64,000 nt of DNA from Macrotrachela quadricornifera (taxonomy: Eukaryota; Rotifera; Eurotatoria; Philodinida; Philodinidae), in NCBI GenBank assembly GCA_022393335.1, contig JAJEKB010019401.1, positions 1-64,000 of the forward strand, written 5' to 3'. The position numbers and the translations under genes were made by a program. Numbering within the stretch: the stretch's first letter is position 1; each line of letters starts with the position of its first letter. The notes under the pieces are model-generated. The model ran no database searches, was not told the origin of the DNA, and saw only the letters and a program-made list of their open reading frames with translations. Shown one piece after another: positions 1 through 11,472 of the stretch.

Positions 1-41
1 AACTCTGAAAGTTTCATTGAATTTGGGAATACTCGATGTAA

Positions 42-209
42 ACGTGGAAGAGACCCCATGGAAATACCCCTCTGTCAATTCCTGGTTCCGATTCTTCTAA
101 CGATCAATTACATGTCTGGTACGATCCAAATGCTAAACATTACGATAGTATGATTCGCCTTGATAATAATTCGACACCTCTGGCTTTGGACCGGATTATA
201 GCCACTTGA
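42..209 (+). pseudogene. Exon-like remnant with a WYDPNAKHYDS motif
   Basis: An open stretch of 55 codons lies between an in-frame TAA and a TGA. It reads as protein rather than random sequence, with a central WYDPNAKHYDS string followed by STPLALDRIIAT and a stop. The HYDS string is reminiscent of the C-terminal catalytic-histidine region of OTU-type cysteine proteases, which also occur in some transposons. This is a weak resemblance and I do not assign a function. There is no start codon, so it would have to be a last exon or a 5'-truncated relic. Confidence 0.25.
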
Positions 210-927
210 TTATCTTTTTCATTTTAGATGTAATTGATTTTATTATTAAACTTTTATAATTTATTATTTGTATAGGTATTCTATGTCAAATAATTTTCTT
301 AACTTTCATTTCTGTCTATTTTTTCATCGTTATATTACTGTGGTTTTGTTATACTTTTTTTGATTTATTTCATATTGCCTTATTTTTAATTGTTTTTCAT
401 ACATAATGGTCTATCTATATGTGAAACTTCGAACACTAGTGCTAGACAAAACTAATATAATCATCTTGTATAACAATATTCACCATAAACTCACTCTCAC
501 ACGTTTACACCCTCAGACTCTCATCCCCTCATATTCACCATCTATTATCCATTAAATTTCATTCTTGAACAATTTGAAAGAGTCCCACCGACATTTCAAT
601 GTGCAGTACCAACACAGAAAAATTTCTTTACGATAAGAAAAATCTTTCTTGATGTTGCAGATAATAGAGCAAAGAAGGCTGGAATTGATTTTGAAGTTCA
701 CATTATATGTCACTTTTCCTTTTGTAAAGGGATGCATGATTTTTCGACCCGTTTTCATAAACTCTGGAACGATTGCTTTTCTGACACAGCCATTTGTAAC
801 ATAAAATCGTTTGTTGGTTCTGGAAGACTAGATAATCTGCAAGATTATCTTGTAAGAAGGAAACCAGATACGTATTTTCTGAAAACCGACACTTAACCAC
901 ACTGGTACACATTTAATACGGCTCCAT
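210..927. other. AT-rich stretch, no supported gene
   Basis: Two overlapping minus-strand open frames of about 70 codons occur near 552-912, but neither shows recognisable motifs or splice-compatible neighbours. I see no other structure here. Confidence 0.5.
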
Positions 928-1058
928 ATGATATTGGTTATCGGTGAAGGCGGTTATTCAAATTGTTCCACTTTAATGATCATTGGTAAAGGTAGTTATC
1001 CAGAATGTTCCACATTACAATGGTTATTGGTGAAGGCGGGTATGCGAACTGATCCACA
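928..1058. repeat. Degenerate ~46-bp tandem repeat, about 2.8 copies
   Basis: Three consecutive units starting near 928, 976 and 1020 share the core ATTGGTGAAGGCGGTTATYC followed by GTTCCAC. The repeat is also open on the plus strand, but the open frame is a by-product of the repetition. Confidence 0.6.
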
Positions 1059-1389
1059 TAATATTCATGGCACTTATGGCCCTTCTGGTCAAAGTGCACA
1101 GTCTTTTTTCTATCGTTTTGATGTTAGGATCTCGGGCTCCACTAGCCCTAGGTTTTTCTAATAATTTTTTGTAATTCTTGTATTTTGTTTTTTGTGAAGT
1201 TCTGAAGAAGTGAGGTTGATATCCCACAGAAACCAGTCAATAAACCGACAAAAACAAAATTATTTTTTAATTTAAATATTTTTTTTTCTTCAAAAAGATT
1301 TTTTATTACCTTGAGTAAGAGTGTAGTGATCGGTTATATCTTGAAAAGAAAGAATAACCAACTACTCTTATACAGTTTTATAAAGTTTT

Positions 1390-3141
1390 ATGGACAAAGT
1401 TCAAGTAACAGACATTGCTCATTTGTTTGAACTGTACAGAACATAATGCATATTACGGACATTGTCAGTTATTATGTATTTATCGTTAAGATATTTTAAC
1501 ATACCTTGGAAAAAAATAGATGATTTTTTAAACGAAATTGGTGGTTTGACATGTGTAACAGCTCATAAATGGTCAGAAGAGTTTATTCAAAGAGATAATG
1601 ATGAATTCACACAACAAAACAGGGAAGGAAAACGGGATGATTCTTTTTTTGATATGTATCCAGAAATTGAGACGGAAGCAAAATTATTTGCTATTGGTGG
1701 TTATCAAAAAAAATCAGCTGATTTTCGTGCTTTAGATCTTGCATAATATATTGATATGAAATTTTATGAACTAACAGGACAATCAAAAAGCTGCCAGGAG
1801 CTGATACGGACAGAAAGAATGTGCAGATTAGATTTAAGAGGATGAGGATGTAAATTTGATTCTAACAGCCAACGTCCATACTTTAAAGGTCATGAACGTG
1901 CTGATGTGAGACTCCATCGTGAACAATTTATTGATCATTTTTTAACAAAAAAAGATAATTATTATTTGATTACTGACGGTGATGATCCGACATGGATTAT
2001 ACCTCGTCAACATCCTATTGTTTTATTATGTAAGCACTCTCAGAAAGACCCTAACGTTTTCTGTAATCTGTTTTTTCACTTTTTTGGAAAAGATCATGAC
2101 GAATCCACATTCAGATTCGGTGAAATTTGTGCTAAGCGTTGGTTCTATAATGAGCAAACACCATTTTATAGTAAAGGGCGTGGGCGATCATTAATGATCA
2201 GTGATTTCATTGTACAGTTTCCTAGTGGTCCATTTTTTCAATTAGATGATGATGAGTGGAAATTAGCCACAAATAAGTACCCGCAACTGATGAATACTAA
2301 TACTATGCATTATTTGCCGAAGTCTGCATCTGCTAGTATTAATGTGGGAGAGGAGGGATATTTTGATAATGACACAGTATTTTCACAATTCGAACGTTTA
2401 TTTCAATTGTTACAATTTGAAAAAAGCATATGAAAATCACAGTGTTGAAGTAATTGTTGACAATGTCGGAACACATTCAGCAAAAGAATATAGTCTTAAT
2501 GATTTTGGCAAAAATATCGGAACGAGATGTCCTGTAACTGTTATTGAATATAATGTTAATAATACTAAACAAAGATTAGAATGTTTTTTTCAAGCAAGTG
2601 AAAATAAAGGAAAAAGTAAAGGATTACTCGTAATCGCAAAGGAGTTGAACATTCCTGTATCAAAAAAAAATGAAATTAGAAGATTTGAAAGCTTTAATGA
2701 GTCAACATGTAGCATTTTTTAAAATGTAAAAACCTTGAAATCTTCAGTTTCTCATTCTATTAACACTTTATTTACTCTATCATTTAGACATCTAAATTAG
2801 AAAACCTGGGCAAGCAGTATGGTATTAAGATAATTTTTTCCCCAAAAAAAATTTCACTGTGAACTTAACGCTATCGAAGTGTATGGTGCCATCAAAAAGG
2901 TTTTGTGAGAAAACGATCAGATCAAACATTTTCAACAATGATAAAGCTAATTGATGAGTCATGTTTGAATTTTAGTGAAAAAACTGTTTACATTAAGTTG
3001 TTTCGTCGATTCTGGCGTACCTTAGATGCAAATAAAAGAGGAGATACATACGAACAAGTTTTAAAATTATATTTTAGTCAATCATGCAAAGCTGATGTTA
3101 TCTCACACAGAAAAATTCCCAACAGTAACCTGAATAATTAG
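1390..3141 (+). pseudogene. Degenerate Tc1/mariner-like (IS630-related) DDE transposase
   Basis: This is a broken transposase that would cut and paste its own element. One reading frame runs from an ATG at 1390 through about 2433 with in-frame stops at 1444, 1744 and near 1843. It then jumps frame near 2430, again at an A-tract near 2661-2669, and again near 2876. Visible family landmarks are DGDDPTW near 1976, a glycine-arginine string GRGRS near 2180, a second catalytic-type motif IVDNVGTHSAKEY near 2455, and the acidic third motif HCELNAIE near 2855, matching the DN and NPIE blocks of IS630/Tc1 enzymes. The C-terminal block (RKRSDQTFSTMIKLI, LFRRFWRTLD, VLKLYFSQSCK) recurs in another element at 30.7-31.0 kb in this window. 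No terminal inverted repeats could be found around this copy. Several stops and frameshifts make it non-functional. Confidence 0.85.
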
Positions 3142-4357
3142 ATTGTAAGTAATTTTTTCATAGTATCGAACTTAATTCTTTCTTTTCATCATCTGTAAAT
3201 TCATTTCTTTATTATTCTTTTACCATAAAAAGAATTGAAGTATACAATAAAGCTTATAAAATAACAATAACCCCATCAATTGACGTTTTGTAACAAAGAG
3301 GTTTTCTGGAGACTTCTCAGAAAACCATAAAAGAGCCTGAAAATATTTCCAACAGATTCGTTGCATTTTTTTACCCATATATAATTTGTAAGATTAGATT
3401 TGGACCAAAAATCATCGTTTTAGAGAACGCTCAAGTGTCCATTTTTGCATAGGTCGGGAAAATCGCTACATCTCAAGAACAGAACAAAATTTCGTAAAAA
3501 GGATACGTAACTTTTTTCATGTCATTATGTCGAATATAACAATGTAAAAATATCGGCTTTATCTCTTACCTGAAATTAGTTGTTAGATTTGGCAGATGTG
3601 ACAGCAAGAATTTGACTGTGTAGGCCAAATGAGCAATTTTTCATACTCATACAATATTTGAATGGTGCAAAAAGCTATGCTTTTAGAGACAGTTTTTCAC
3701 GTAGAATAAAAATAAAGTATTATTAAAATGATCAAACGCTAGTAACACAGAGATTTTCAAAAATTTTAGTTTTTTGAAATTTTTGTTCATAATAATGTCG
3801 TTTCAAAGTCTAAAAAACATATATTCTTGTTCAGCTCAACTAGCTCCATCTAACTATGTATAAATTTCGAAAAAAAAATTCTGCTTAAATTTTGAATTAC
3901 CTGCACCTTATAATTATAGGTGTTTAATGGCACTTATTTGACAGTAATGTCAAATTTGAAAGTTGAAATTTAACATATATGAAAAAAAACATTATTTTGA
4001 ATCAATTATGTAGAGAAAACGATTATAATCTTCAATTTGATCTGTAGAAATCAAAACCTATGAATTTTTATCGATGGATTACTCTTAAATTCTATTAAGA
4101 TCACGTGTCTGTTGATTTTTCTGTTAAATATTTTAGCATGGAAATGTACTTTGAATAAACACGAAAGAGTGAGGATGTGAGAGAGAATCAAGCAAATCAC
4201 AACACGTTTCGACCTCGCTTAATTTCTCCTGTAATATATTTTCTGTTATTGTTATTTGTGATTCATGATATTTTATTAAAAATAAAAAAAATAATAAATC
4301 AGTAATCAAATATATAAAATATTCCTTCCAAAATAAAATAAAAAAAGTACATTTTAA
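3142..4357. other. Intergenic, no gene seen
   Basis: AT-rich sequence downstream of the transposase relic and of the ion-channel stop codon. A small perfect stem (GGTTTTCTG/CAGAAAACC) sits near 3300-3326. No coding signal on either strand. Confidence 0.5.
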
Positions 4358-7052
4358 TCATATTTTTTTGAAATCTTGGCTAAAAGATTTGCGATTATGG
4401 GTAGTCTTCTCTCCTATTGTTGAAAACGATTGATTATCATTCCCATTCAGTTTTTCAAGCATTAATGTTCGATATTGAATATCCTTGTGTTTCATTTGTT
4501 TACGATGTTTCAATGGAACACGAAAGAGCCATATAATCATTGCAATATGAAGTATAAGAAAAAGACTGAAACAAAAACAAAGTGCTCCTCGATCTAAATT
4601 TGCCATCCATGAATTTTTTGGTACACGAAAATCTGATGTTTGTTCATATATAATTACACTAATAATACTATGCCAAATAGCATGCAAAACAAGATTGCAT
4701 ATACACAATATTCCATATTTATCTAATGTTGTTAAATAAGAAATTGTAGGCTAAATAAAAAATAAAAATAAACTAACTACATAATTTAAAATACACTTCA
4801 TTTAGTTTGATTACAATATGAAGATCATTTGCAATGACAATATAGATTAATGTCTTATAGCAAGTGTTGGTTGAGTTTTAGATATCAAATTTTTCGATTC
4901 TCAATTGTCGTGCTCTTACATTATTAAATTAATAATGATACTGATCAGTTAGCTTTAGAATAATCGCTCAAATGTTTCTATCAATTGAACGATGATTGAA
5001 ATAGACTCAACGACATCGTTCCAATCTCATAACTCTGATTATCGCTTGTTCTAGTTTCGAAGATCTACATTAATCATTTCGCTGCTAGAATGTCGTTAAC
5101 TTCACGAAGAGCACACTGTGGATTTTGAGCAGTCTATTTTTGATTGTTAAATAAAAAAACAAAGAAAGAATTCAACTTACAAGTGATCTATTTATCGTCC
5201 AACGAAATGAAATTGATGTCAAAAGAAGTGTAGATGCAACTTGAAGTCGATTTACTACGTACCTTATAATAAAAACACAATTTATATTATAAATATATAT
5301 ATCGATATATAATTATTACTAGGTTGAGGAAAAAGTTCGTGCGCCGTGTTAAAATATTAATATTTTGTTTCTTAACCAAATTGATTTTCGCACGGTTCGA
5401 TCGAGTTTTTCACGCTCTACAAAATGGTATAGAAATATCGAGGAAAAACCTCTGGCCCGGACACATGATTGGACTAATACTAGTCCTAAGCGGCTTTTTT
5501 TGAGATTCTTGCCCAGTTTTTGATAGACTCTTGCCAGAAAACTCAAGAGTTGAAGAAGAACTAATATGATATTCTGAATCAGCGTCGAAAAATGGGTATA
5601 CTTATGTAAGTTTTAGCACTATTTCTTGGAGTCTGATTTTTCTCGAAAAATTGATCTGTGGTCCCCCTCAGGCATGAGTCAAAAAATGAAGTTCCCCAAA
5701 ACCCTGTTTTTTATGGTTCAGAAATTGAGAGTTTTCATTTCTATAGTGGTTTTACACATATAGAAATTGAGTCTGCTAAAGAGAAGACATTTTTCATGAA
5801 ACTCATTTTTTGACCCATGCCTGAGGGGGACCACAGATCAATTTTTCGAGAAAAATCAGACTTCAAGAAATAGTGCTAAAACTTACATAAGTATACCCAT
5901 TTTTCGACGCTGATTCAGAATATCATATTAGTTCTTCTTCAACTCTTGAGTTTTCTGGCAAGAGTCTATCAAAAACTGGGCAAGAATCTCAAAAAAAGCC
6001 GCTTAGGACTAGTATTAGTCCAATCATGTGTCCGGGCCAGAGGTTTTTCCTCGATATTTCTATACCATTTTGTAGAGCGTGAAAAACTCGATCGAACCGT
6101 GCGAAAATCAATTTGGTTAAGAAACAAAATATTAATATTTTAACACGGCGCACGAACTTTTTCCTCAACCTAATATAAATAACTCACTGTAATGGTAATC
6201 CGAAAGCACAAAATGATACAAGAGTTATCAATAAAATAAGACAAAATCCATTCCAAAAGAAATATTGTGATTGACGAGCTTGAAAAGAAAATCTTAGTTT
6301 TTATTTTCTCTTTGTTTTCTCTTTAAATACAAACCAACATGACAAGTGACTGTTACAACAGAACGTTGACGATCTTCTGATTTTATATCGTTCATTTGTT
6401 GATCATCTTCATGTTCTTCATCGCCATGATCAGCTCGAAAAAGAAATTCTTTAACATATCTTTGTTCAGTATCAACATGTTCATATAATGACCATTCTTG
6501 TTGATCAACAAATGCTTCTCGATAAACTCCACTAAGATGATTAGGATCAGGAATTAAAATAACTTTATTATCAAAAAACATTGATGTCACTGATATTGAT
6601 AAATCTTGAACATCATTTGGAAAATGATGTAATTCAAGTTTTTCCCAAAATGCTCCTTTAACAACACGATATTCACATACATATATTGTATTATCTTTTC
6701 GATTTATTTTTGCACTATATTTCATTTGTTCTTTTAAATCACCTAAAGCATTTTCAATATATAATTGAGGATGCCAATGAGACTCAGCATAGTTTTCTAA
6801 AGTAATAGTTTTTCCATTAATTAAACGTTCTTGATCAGTGGATGATATACGAGGTAAGAATTTTTCATATGGAACGGCCCAACGAGATTCAATAGATGCA
6901 TGTGCTTGATATTTTTCATTTAATGTATCAATTTCACCTAGATTAATACTAAATAAAAATTATCTGATATTTTTCTTAAATTAATTACCTATTCGGAGAA
7001 ATACAAGGCGAACATAAACAATATTCACTTTATCCGAAAGTGATGAAGACAT
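4358..7052 (-). CDS. Cys-less pentameric ligand-gated ion channel (Cys-loop receptor superfamily), 5 exons
   Basis: Reconstructed exons are 7052-6989, 6937-6335, 6278-6188, 5262-5181 and 4750-4358. All junctions keep phase and give 410 residues. The extracellular half contains RIGEIDTLNEKYQ, WHPQLYIENALGDL and LELHHFPNDVQDLS. The two cysteines that normally bracket the FP.D loop are Glu120 and Leu134, so the signature Cys-loop disulphide is absent. Four membrane segments follow: M1 (~224-252, YFFWNGFCLILLITLVSF), pore-lining M2 (~257-275, NRLQVASTLLLTSISF), M3 (~293-314) and M4 (~336-356), with LPTISYLTTLDKY between M2 and M3. The family forms plasma-membrane pentamers gated by small ligands; ligand and ion selectivity cannot be read here. 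No signal peptide is evident at the chosen ATG, so an upstream exon may be missing. Intron 3 carries a large palindromic transposon. Confidence 0.85.
5322..6170. mobile_element. Palindromic mariner-type foldback element, TA target duplication
   Basis: Two 368-bp arms (5322-5689 and 5803-6170) are near-perfect inverted copies around a 113-bp centre. The ends read GGTTGAGGAAAAAGTTCGTG, a mariner-style terminus, and are flanked by TA on both sides (5320-5321 and 6171-6172). Each arm holds the same 65-codon open frame, which is a by-product of duplicating a terminal region rather than a transposase. The element sits in intron 3 of the ion-channel gene, between splice sites that remain intact. It is likely non-autonomous and formed by inverted duplication of one mariner end. 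Confidence 0.9.
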
Positions 7053-8454
7053 ATTCGCTTTTGAATTTATAATTTGAAATATCGTCAAAATAAAAAATAA
7101 ATGTATTTCGATAGTTTACAGGATTTTATCGAATCTGATAGCCTCTTCTCTTACAGATCATTTACGTTTAATGCATGACTAAATATTTGTTCTTGATCGT
7201 TTCTTCACCATTAGAATCCATTTACTGTTTTGTATACGAATATGTATTGATAATAATATAGAAAAAAAACATCAATATTTTGAATGTAATTGGATACCGA
7301 GAGTAGAGTCTTTATATTGATATTCGATATATAATATAATATTTGCGCATGTTTGTTTCGATATTTGCAGCACTGATTCTACTCCAAGATTCTGGAATTT
7401 TTATAGAATGCTAAGCTTATTTTATATTGCACACAAATTTCAGTCATAATAACTTATGCCGTTTACAAATGAGAAAAACAGAATTCTAGGATTACCAGAA
7501 CTTTAAAATAACAACAATCATTCGAACTTTGAAATTATTTCCCCAAACCACCGTTGTCAACCATTAAAAAACGATTATTTCAAATTGTATCAGGTAGCCA
7601 CATTAAAAGAACGAGAGAAGATATTTTCGATGTGTTGATATTAGCATAAACTGAATAATAAATAGGTAAGTTCGAAAATAACTCGATTATATAGATCTTG
7701 ATGCTATGAATTTCAATGAGAAAATTTCACATTTACAATGATGACATTTTGAATTTATTTAGTGTCCAATTTGATTTTGTATCATTACAGGGCTTGAACA
7801 GATGAAGATAATTGTTTGAAATACACAAGAAAAATTAGTAGAAACTAGCACAATAAAGAAACGATACAATATTGCTATGATATTTATTATTGTCCAAATT
7901 TGTCAAGAAATAAAAGATATAGAAGATAAAGGTTTTAAGAGATGGTTCATGGCTCAGTTGAGAAATTCCGTCATACAAAAAAAAATAGACCTCCGTTTTT
8001 GTATTATCGCGAATAAAAGAGCATATAAAAACAAGTAGTATGGATTGAAGCGATCCACTAGATTCGTTGACTGTAGAACGATTTCTACAGTTTAGATTTC
8101 TATTTCTCAAATCGCAGTAACTGAGATGATGTAGTATATCCTTCTGTTTGCTTCAATATGCTTCACTATGGTATTCCAATCGATCTTGATTAATCTTTGA
8201 TTTTCTCTGGCACTACTGATTTGTTAGTTACACACACCTTCTTTGCATTACTCGCTTATATATCCTTTCGTTTTTCCGATTTCCATGGCATATATCTTCA
8301 TTATAATTTATTTAATGTGAAGAGAGAACGACAAGAATAAATAATAAGATATTCCTTTTATTAGCTACAGTCAAACTGGAATTGGGTAACATGTATCTGC
8401 TTCGTTTCTGCCTACGAATGACAACAAAAAGAAATAAACGTTTTCTTCTCCTAG
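7053..8454. other. 5' flank of the ion-channel gene; no further gene seen
   Basis: The presumed promoter of the channel gene lies in the first few hundred bases, but no specific element can be named. The minus-strand open frame of 91 codons near 7835-8110 has no recognisable motif. Confidence 0.4.
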
Positions 8455-8613
8455 AATCTAATTGGCTATCTTTCTACGGGCGCTTAAATATCATTGACGA
8501 CCTTTGAACAGGTGTTGAAATCTGATTGGCTACCTCTCCGAGGGTGCTCAAATCTGATTGACTGTATTTGAAGAAGTGCTGAAATGCGATTGGTTGCTTT
8601 GGAGCGGGTGCTA
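8455..8613. repeat. 32-bp tandem repeat, 5 copies
   Basis: Units start at 8455, 8487, 8519, 8551 and 8583. The consensus begins AATCTGATTGGCTACCT and ends GGGTGCTCA. Spacing is a strict 32 bp for the first four. Copies differ at about a quarter of positions, so the array is old. Confidence 0.8.
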
Positions 8614-8639
8614 AATTTTGACCGCATACTATCTTAGTA

Positions 8640-9425
8640 TTGATAAAATTTGGTTGGATGAATGCGCCTCTACCCACAAACACGCAAACGCACAGTCATT
8701 TTCGGGATTTAGAGCTTAACTACAGTCAAAGGAATAGTACACAGTGCGGAACCAGAGGGTACCATATTTTTTTGTTTTTACTTTAGTTTTAAAAGAACTA
8801 TAGCGACTGAAAGTTCTCATTAGTATGCCATCTGGAAGATCTTTATCTGCGGTACAAAACCTGCTATTCAGCGTTTTTTCAAAACATTTAGCCAATGAAC
8901 CCATCCAAAAAATCCTAAAATTTTGTATGTCCGCTCGGTATGGGAAAGTTTCCCACTGTGTAGCAGTTGAGAATCCAAGAGTACCTCCATAGTTTAGTGC
9001 TTGAGGGCGTGACGGTACCACCATAGCATAGTGTTTCAGGACTAAAGATACCCCTCATAGTATAGTAGTTCCGAACCTATGGGTATCCCTTAGTATAATA
9101 CTTCAGGATTCAAAATACACACATAGTATAGCCGTTAAGGACCCAAGCGTATCCCTACAATATAGTACTGGAGGAGCTAGGGGTGCTCCCATACTATAGC
9201 AGTTGATGACCTAAGATACCCTGTAGGAATGCAGTGGAGGATCCGCGGGTTTGTCTTATGGTAGAAGTGAAGGAGACATGCGTAACACATACTACAACAT
9301 TTCAGCATAAGTCCTATCAAAGATGTATTCGGATTGATGGAAAAAATTGTCCAATCAGAGGTGCCGACAAACACACAGTCAATATCGGGATTTAGATCCT
9401 GACTATAGCCAAGGGAATATTTTAA
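8640..9425. repeat. Direct repeat (~80 bp) flanking a 33-bp array
   Basis: The segment at about 8640-8725 (ACACGCAAACGCACAGTCAT, then CGGGATTTAGAGC, ACTACAGTCAAAGGAATA) recurs in the same orientation at about 9335-9425 (ACAAACACACAGTCAATATC, CGGGATTTAGATC, ACTATAGCCAAGGGAATA). They bracket the 33-bp array and may mark a segmental duplication or the ends of a larger repeat. Confidence 0.6.
8946..9281. repeat. 33-bp tandem repeat, about 10 degenerate copies
   Basis: Unit starts can be placed at 8982, 9016, 9049, 9084, 9116, 9150, 9184, 9217 and 9250, with spacing 32-35 bp. The consensus is approximately TACCCCCATAGTATAGTAGT, then TCAGGACCTAAGGG. One more weak copy precedes 8982. No coding function is apparent. 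Confidence 0.8.
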
Positions 9426-9671
9426 AAGGTTCATTTATAACCAATTATTCTGTTTAAAAAATGCTATATTCAGATTCGAAAAAATTAAATGAACTACGAC
9501 AAAAATTTTGATATTATAGTTTGAAGTAGATTAACAGATAATAAACTTGAACCTATATGACAACAACAGAAGATGAGAATTAAATTGAAACAGGTAAGAA
9601 ATCATTATGGTGATCTCTCAAAGAATCTTCATCTATAGAATTGTTGCTTTATCTCTAAATAGATAGCTTAA

Positions 9672-10580
9672 GGGGGGCCCCCCCTCAGAAAAATGTTTTT
9701 TTCGAAAATAACTCAATATTGAATTTTTAGTTTAGGAAGATGCGCCGAAATTTCCTCTTTCAGAATATGTATGGTTTTTCGAAAAATGGCTAGGTTTCAA
9801 AAGACTTATCAAAAAAAATTTCTACCCTACTACTCTGTTTTCCTAGAAATTTTTATGGTTCTCACGTTTTGAAAAACTGCTTGTTGTTCCATATAACCGC
9901 ATTGCATATAACATTTTTTTATATCAAGTATCATAGATGGCGTTAGCTTATTCGCTTGTTACGCGCTTTCAAAAAGTCCATTGACATATATTGAAAATAT
10001 ACCATGTAAACATGCTTTTTGGGATTTGGCTGTAAAAATCCATTTCTAAAACTTCTTTTGCGTTTTTCTCAAAATCAATTTTTTCGACCATACCGTCTAC
10101 GCGGGCAAGGATTTCTCAATAACGACTCAATAAAGAAAGGATAATTTTTTTTTGTTGAATAGAGGACAGTTAGGGCTAGATCCTCACGTTCTCCGATTTT
10201 TGAATTTCTCTTTTGCTGAAATAAAAAACTTAGATATATCATTTTGATGAGCGCTTTGAATTTGAACATTTTGCGACAAAGTGTTTTTAAAAATCAAACA
10301 AAGGGAAATTCAAAAATCAGAGATCGTGAGGATCTGGCCCTAAGGCCACTCTACAATTTAAAAACCACCCCGACATGATTAGCTAATATTTTTATATCGA
10401 AAACCTTGCCCGCGTGGAGGGTACTTTTGACCAATAAATTGACTGTAACTCATTCGTTTCTCAGAGATTTGAGGAGATATTTTAACCACAGTCTCCTCTA
10501 GCCAAGACTAACATTCTCTGAAATTTTCGTTGAAATCGGATGAGAAATAACAAAGTTCGGTGGTGAGGGGGGGGCCCCCC
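9672..10580. mobile_element. TTAA-flanked foldback MITE with G6C7 ends
   Basis: Both ends read GGGGGGCCCCCCC(C)TCA inward and both are flanked by TTAA (9668-9671, 10581-10584), the target site of piggyBac-like transposases. Internally the halves pair imperfectly: CTACGCGGGCAAGG near 10090 against CCTTGCCCGCGTGG near 10410, and TAGGGCTAGATCCTCACG near 10170 against CGTGAGGATCTGGCCCTA near 10325. There is no transposase frame. It is a non-autonomous foldback; the piggyBac link is inferred only from TTAA. Confidence 0.8.
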
Positions 10581-10584
10581 TTAA

Positions 10585-11140
10585 TTCAAAACTCAAACAA
10601 ATAACAATACGCTTTAACTGATAAATGATTTGCAAATCGGAAAAAGCACGCATTTTAATGCGTTATATAGGTGTTAGGTTACCTAACATCGTAAAATGCT
10701 TTTCAAAGTTGTAACGTGTTTGACTGTGCGCTTTTTATATTTCGGAATGCGTTTAGTTTTTCAAAGTTTTAATGTGAATTTTATCGATTTTAACAGCTTG
10801 AGTGCTACTGTATCGTTACATGTATCATTCAAGAATGTTTGGCGATGACTCATTGGTCAATCGATGATTTTTGGAAAAAGACCTATGATTCTATGAATTT
10901 GAGAAGAAGTTTCCATCTAAAAAAACTCGCTAAAATTGCATGCTCATGATTAACATTTATATGAATAAAATCTAGTGTTCTTTTAGAATTTTTTAAAAAG
11001 AAATAAAACGAAATATCAAGCAGCACTGTGAATATGAATCGTGAGCATGCGGTTCTAGTGGATATTTTAGAATGAAACTTCTTTGTCATCTTCATGGAGT
11101 CGTGAGTAGTTTACCGAAGATCATTAATTAAACAATAGGC
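10585..11140. other. Intergenic, no gene seen
   Basis: Contains a 14-bp perfect palindrome GTTAGGTTACCTAAC-like near 10674-10690 and otherwise unremarkable AT-rich sequence. Confidence 0.45.
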
Positions 11141-11472
11141 CAGTGTTTTTAATAGAAATTAGAGACATTGTGCCACTCGGCACTTTGAATATATCATAAA
11201 AGTGCGATTTGGTACTTTGTTTTTCAAAACAAAGTACCACACAGTGCCAAAGCTAAGGAATGTATCAAGAAAAAAGTCGAAGTTAGTAATAATCATGTTT
11301 TCATCATAAAATAGTTCTATAGAAAAAACCAATACAAAAAAAAAAACATATAGATAACAATAAAAATAAATACATAATTATCTGACTAAATTCAAAATGT
11401 ATATATTTGAATTGATAGTTACTATATTATATTCATTATAATACAAAAAAATAAATAAAATATTAATCGTTT

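Noticed and set aside
5349..6143. Identical 65-codon open frames on both strands
   Set aside because: They are the same sequence in the two arms of the palindromic element and have no transposase motifs.
8716..9434. Minus-strand open frames of 85-102 codons
   Set aside because: They run through the tandem arrays and the translation only reflects the repeat.
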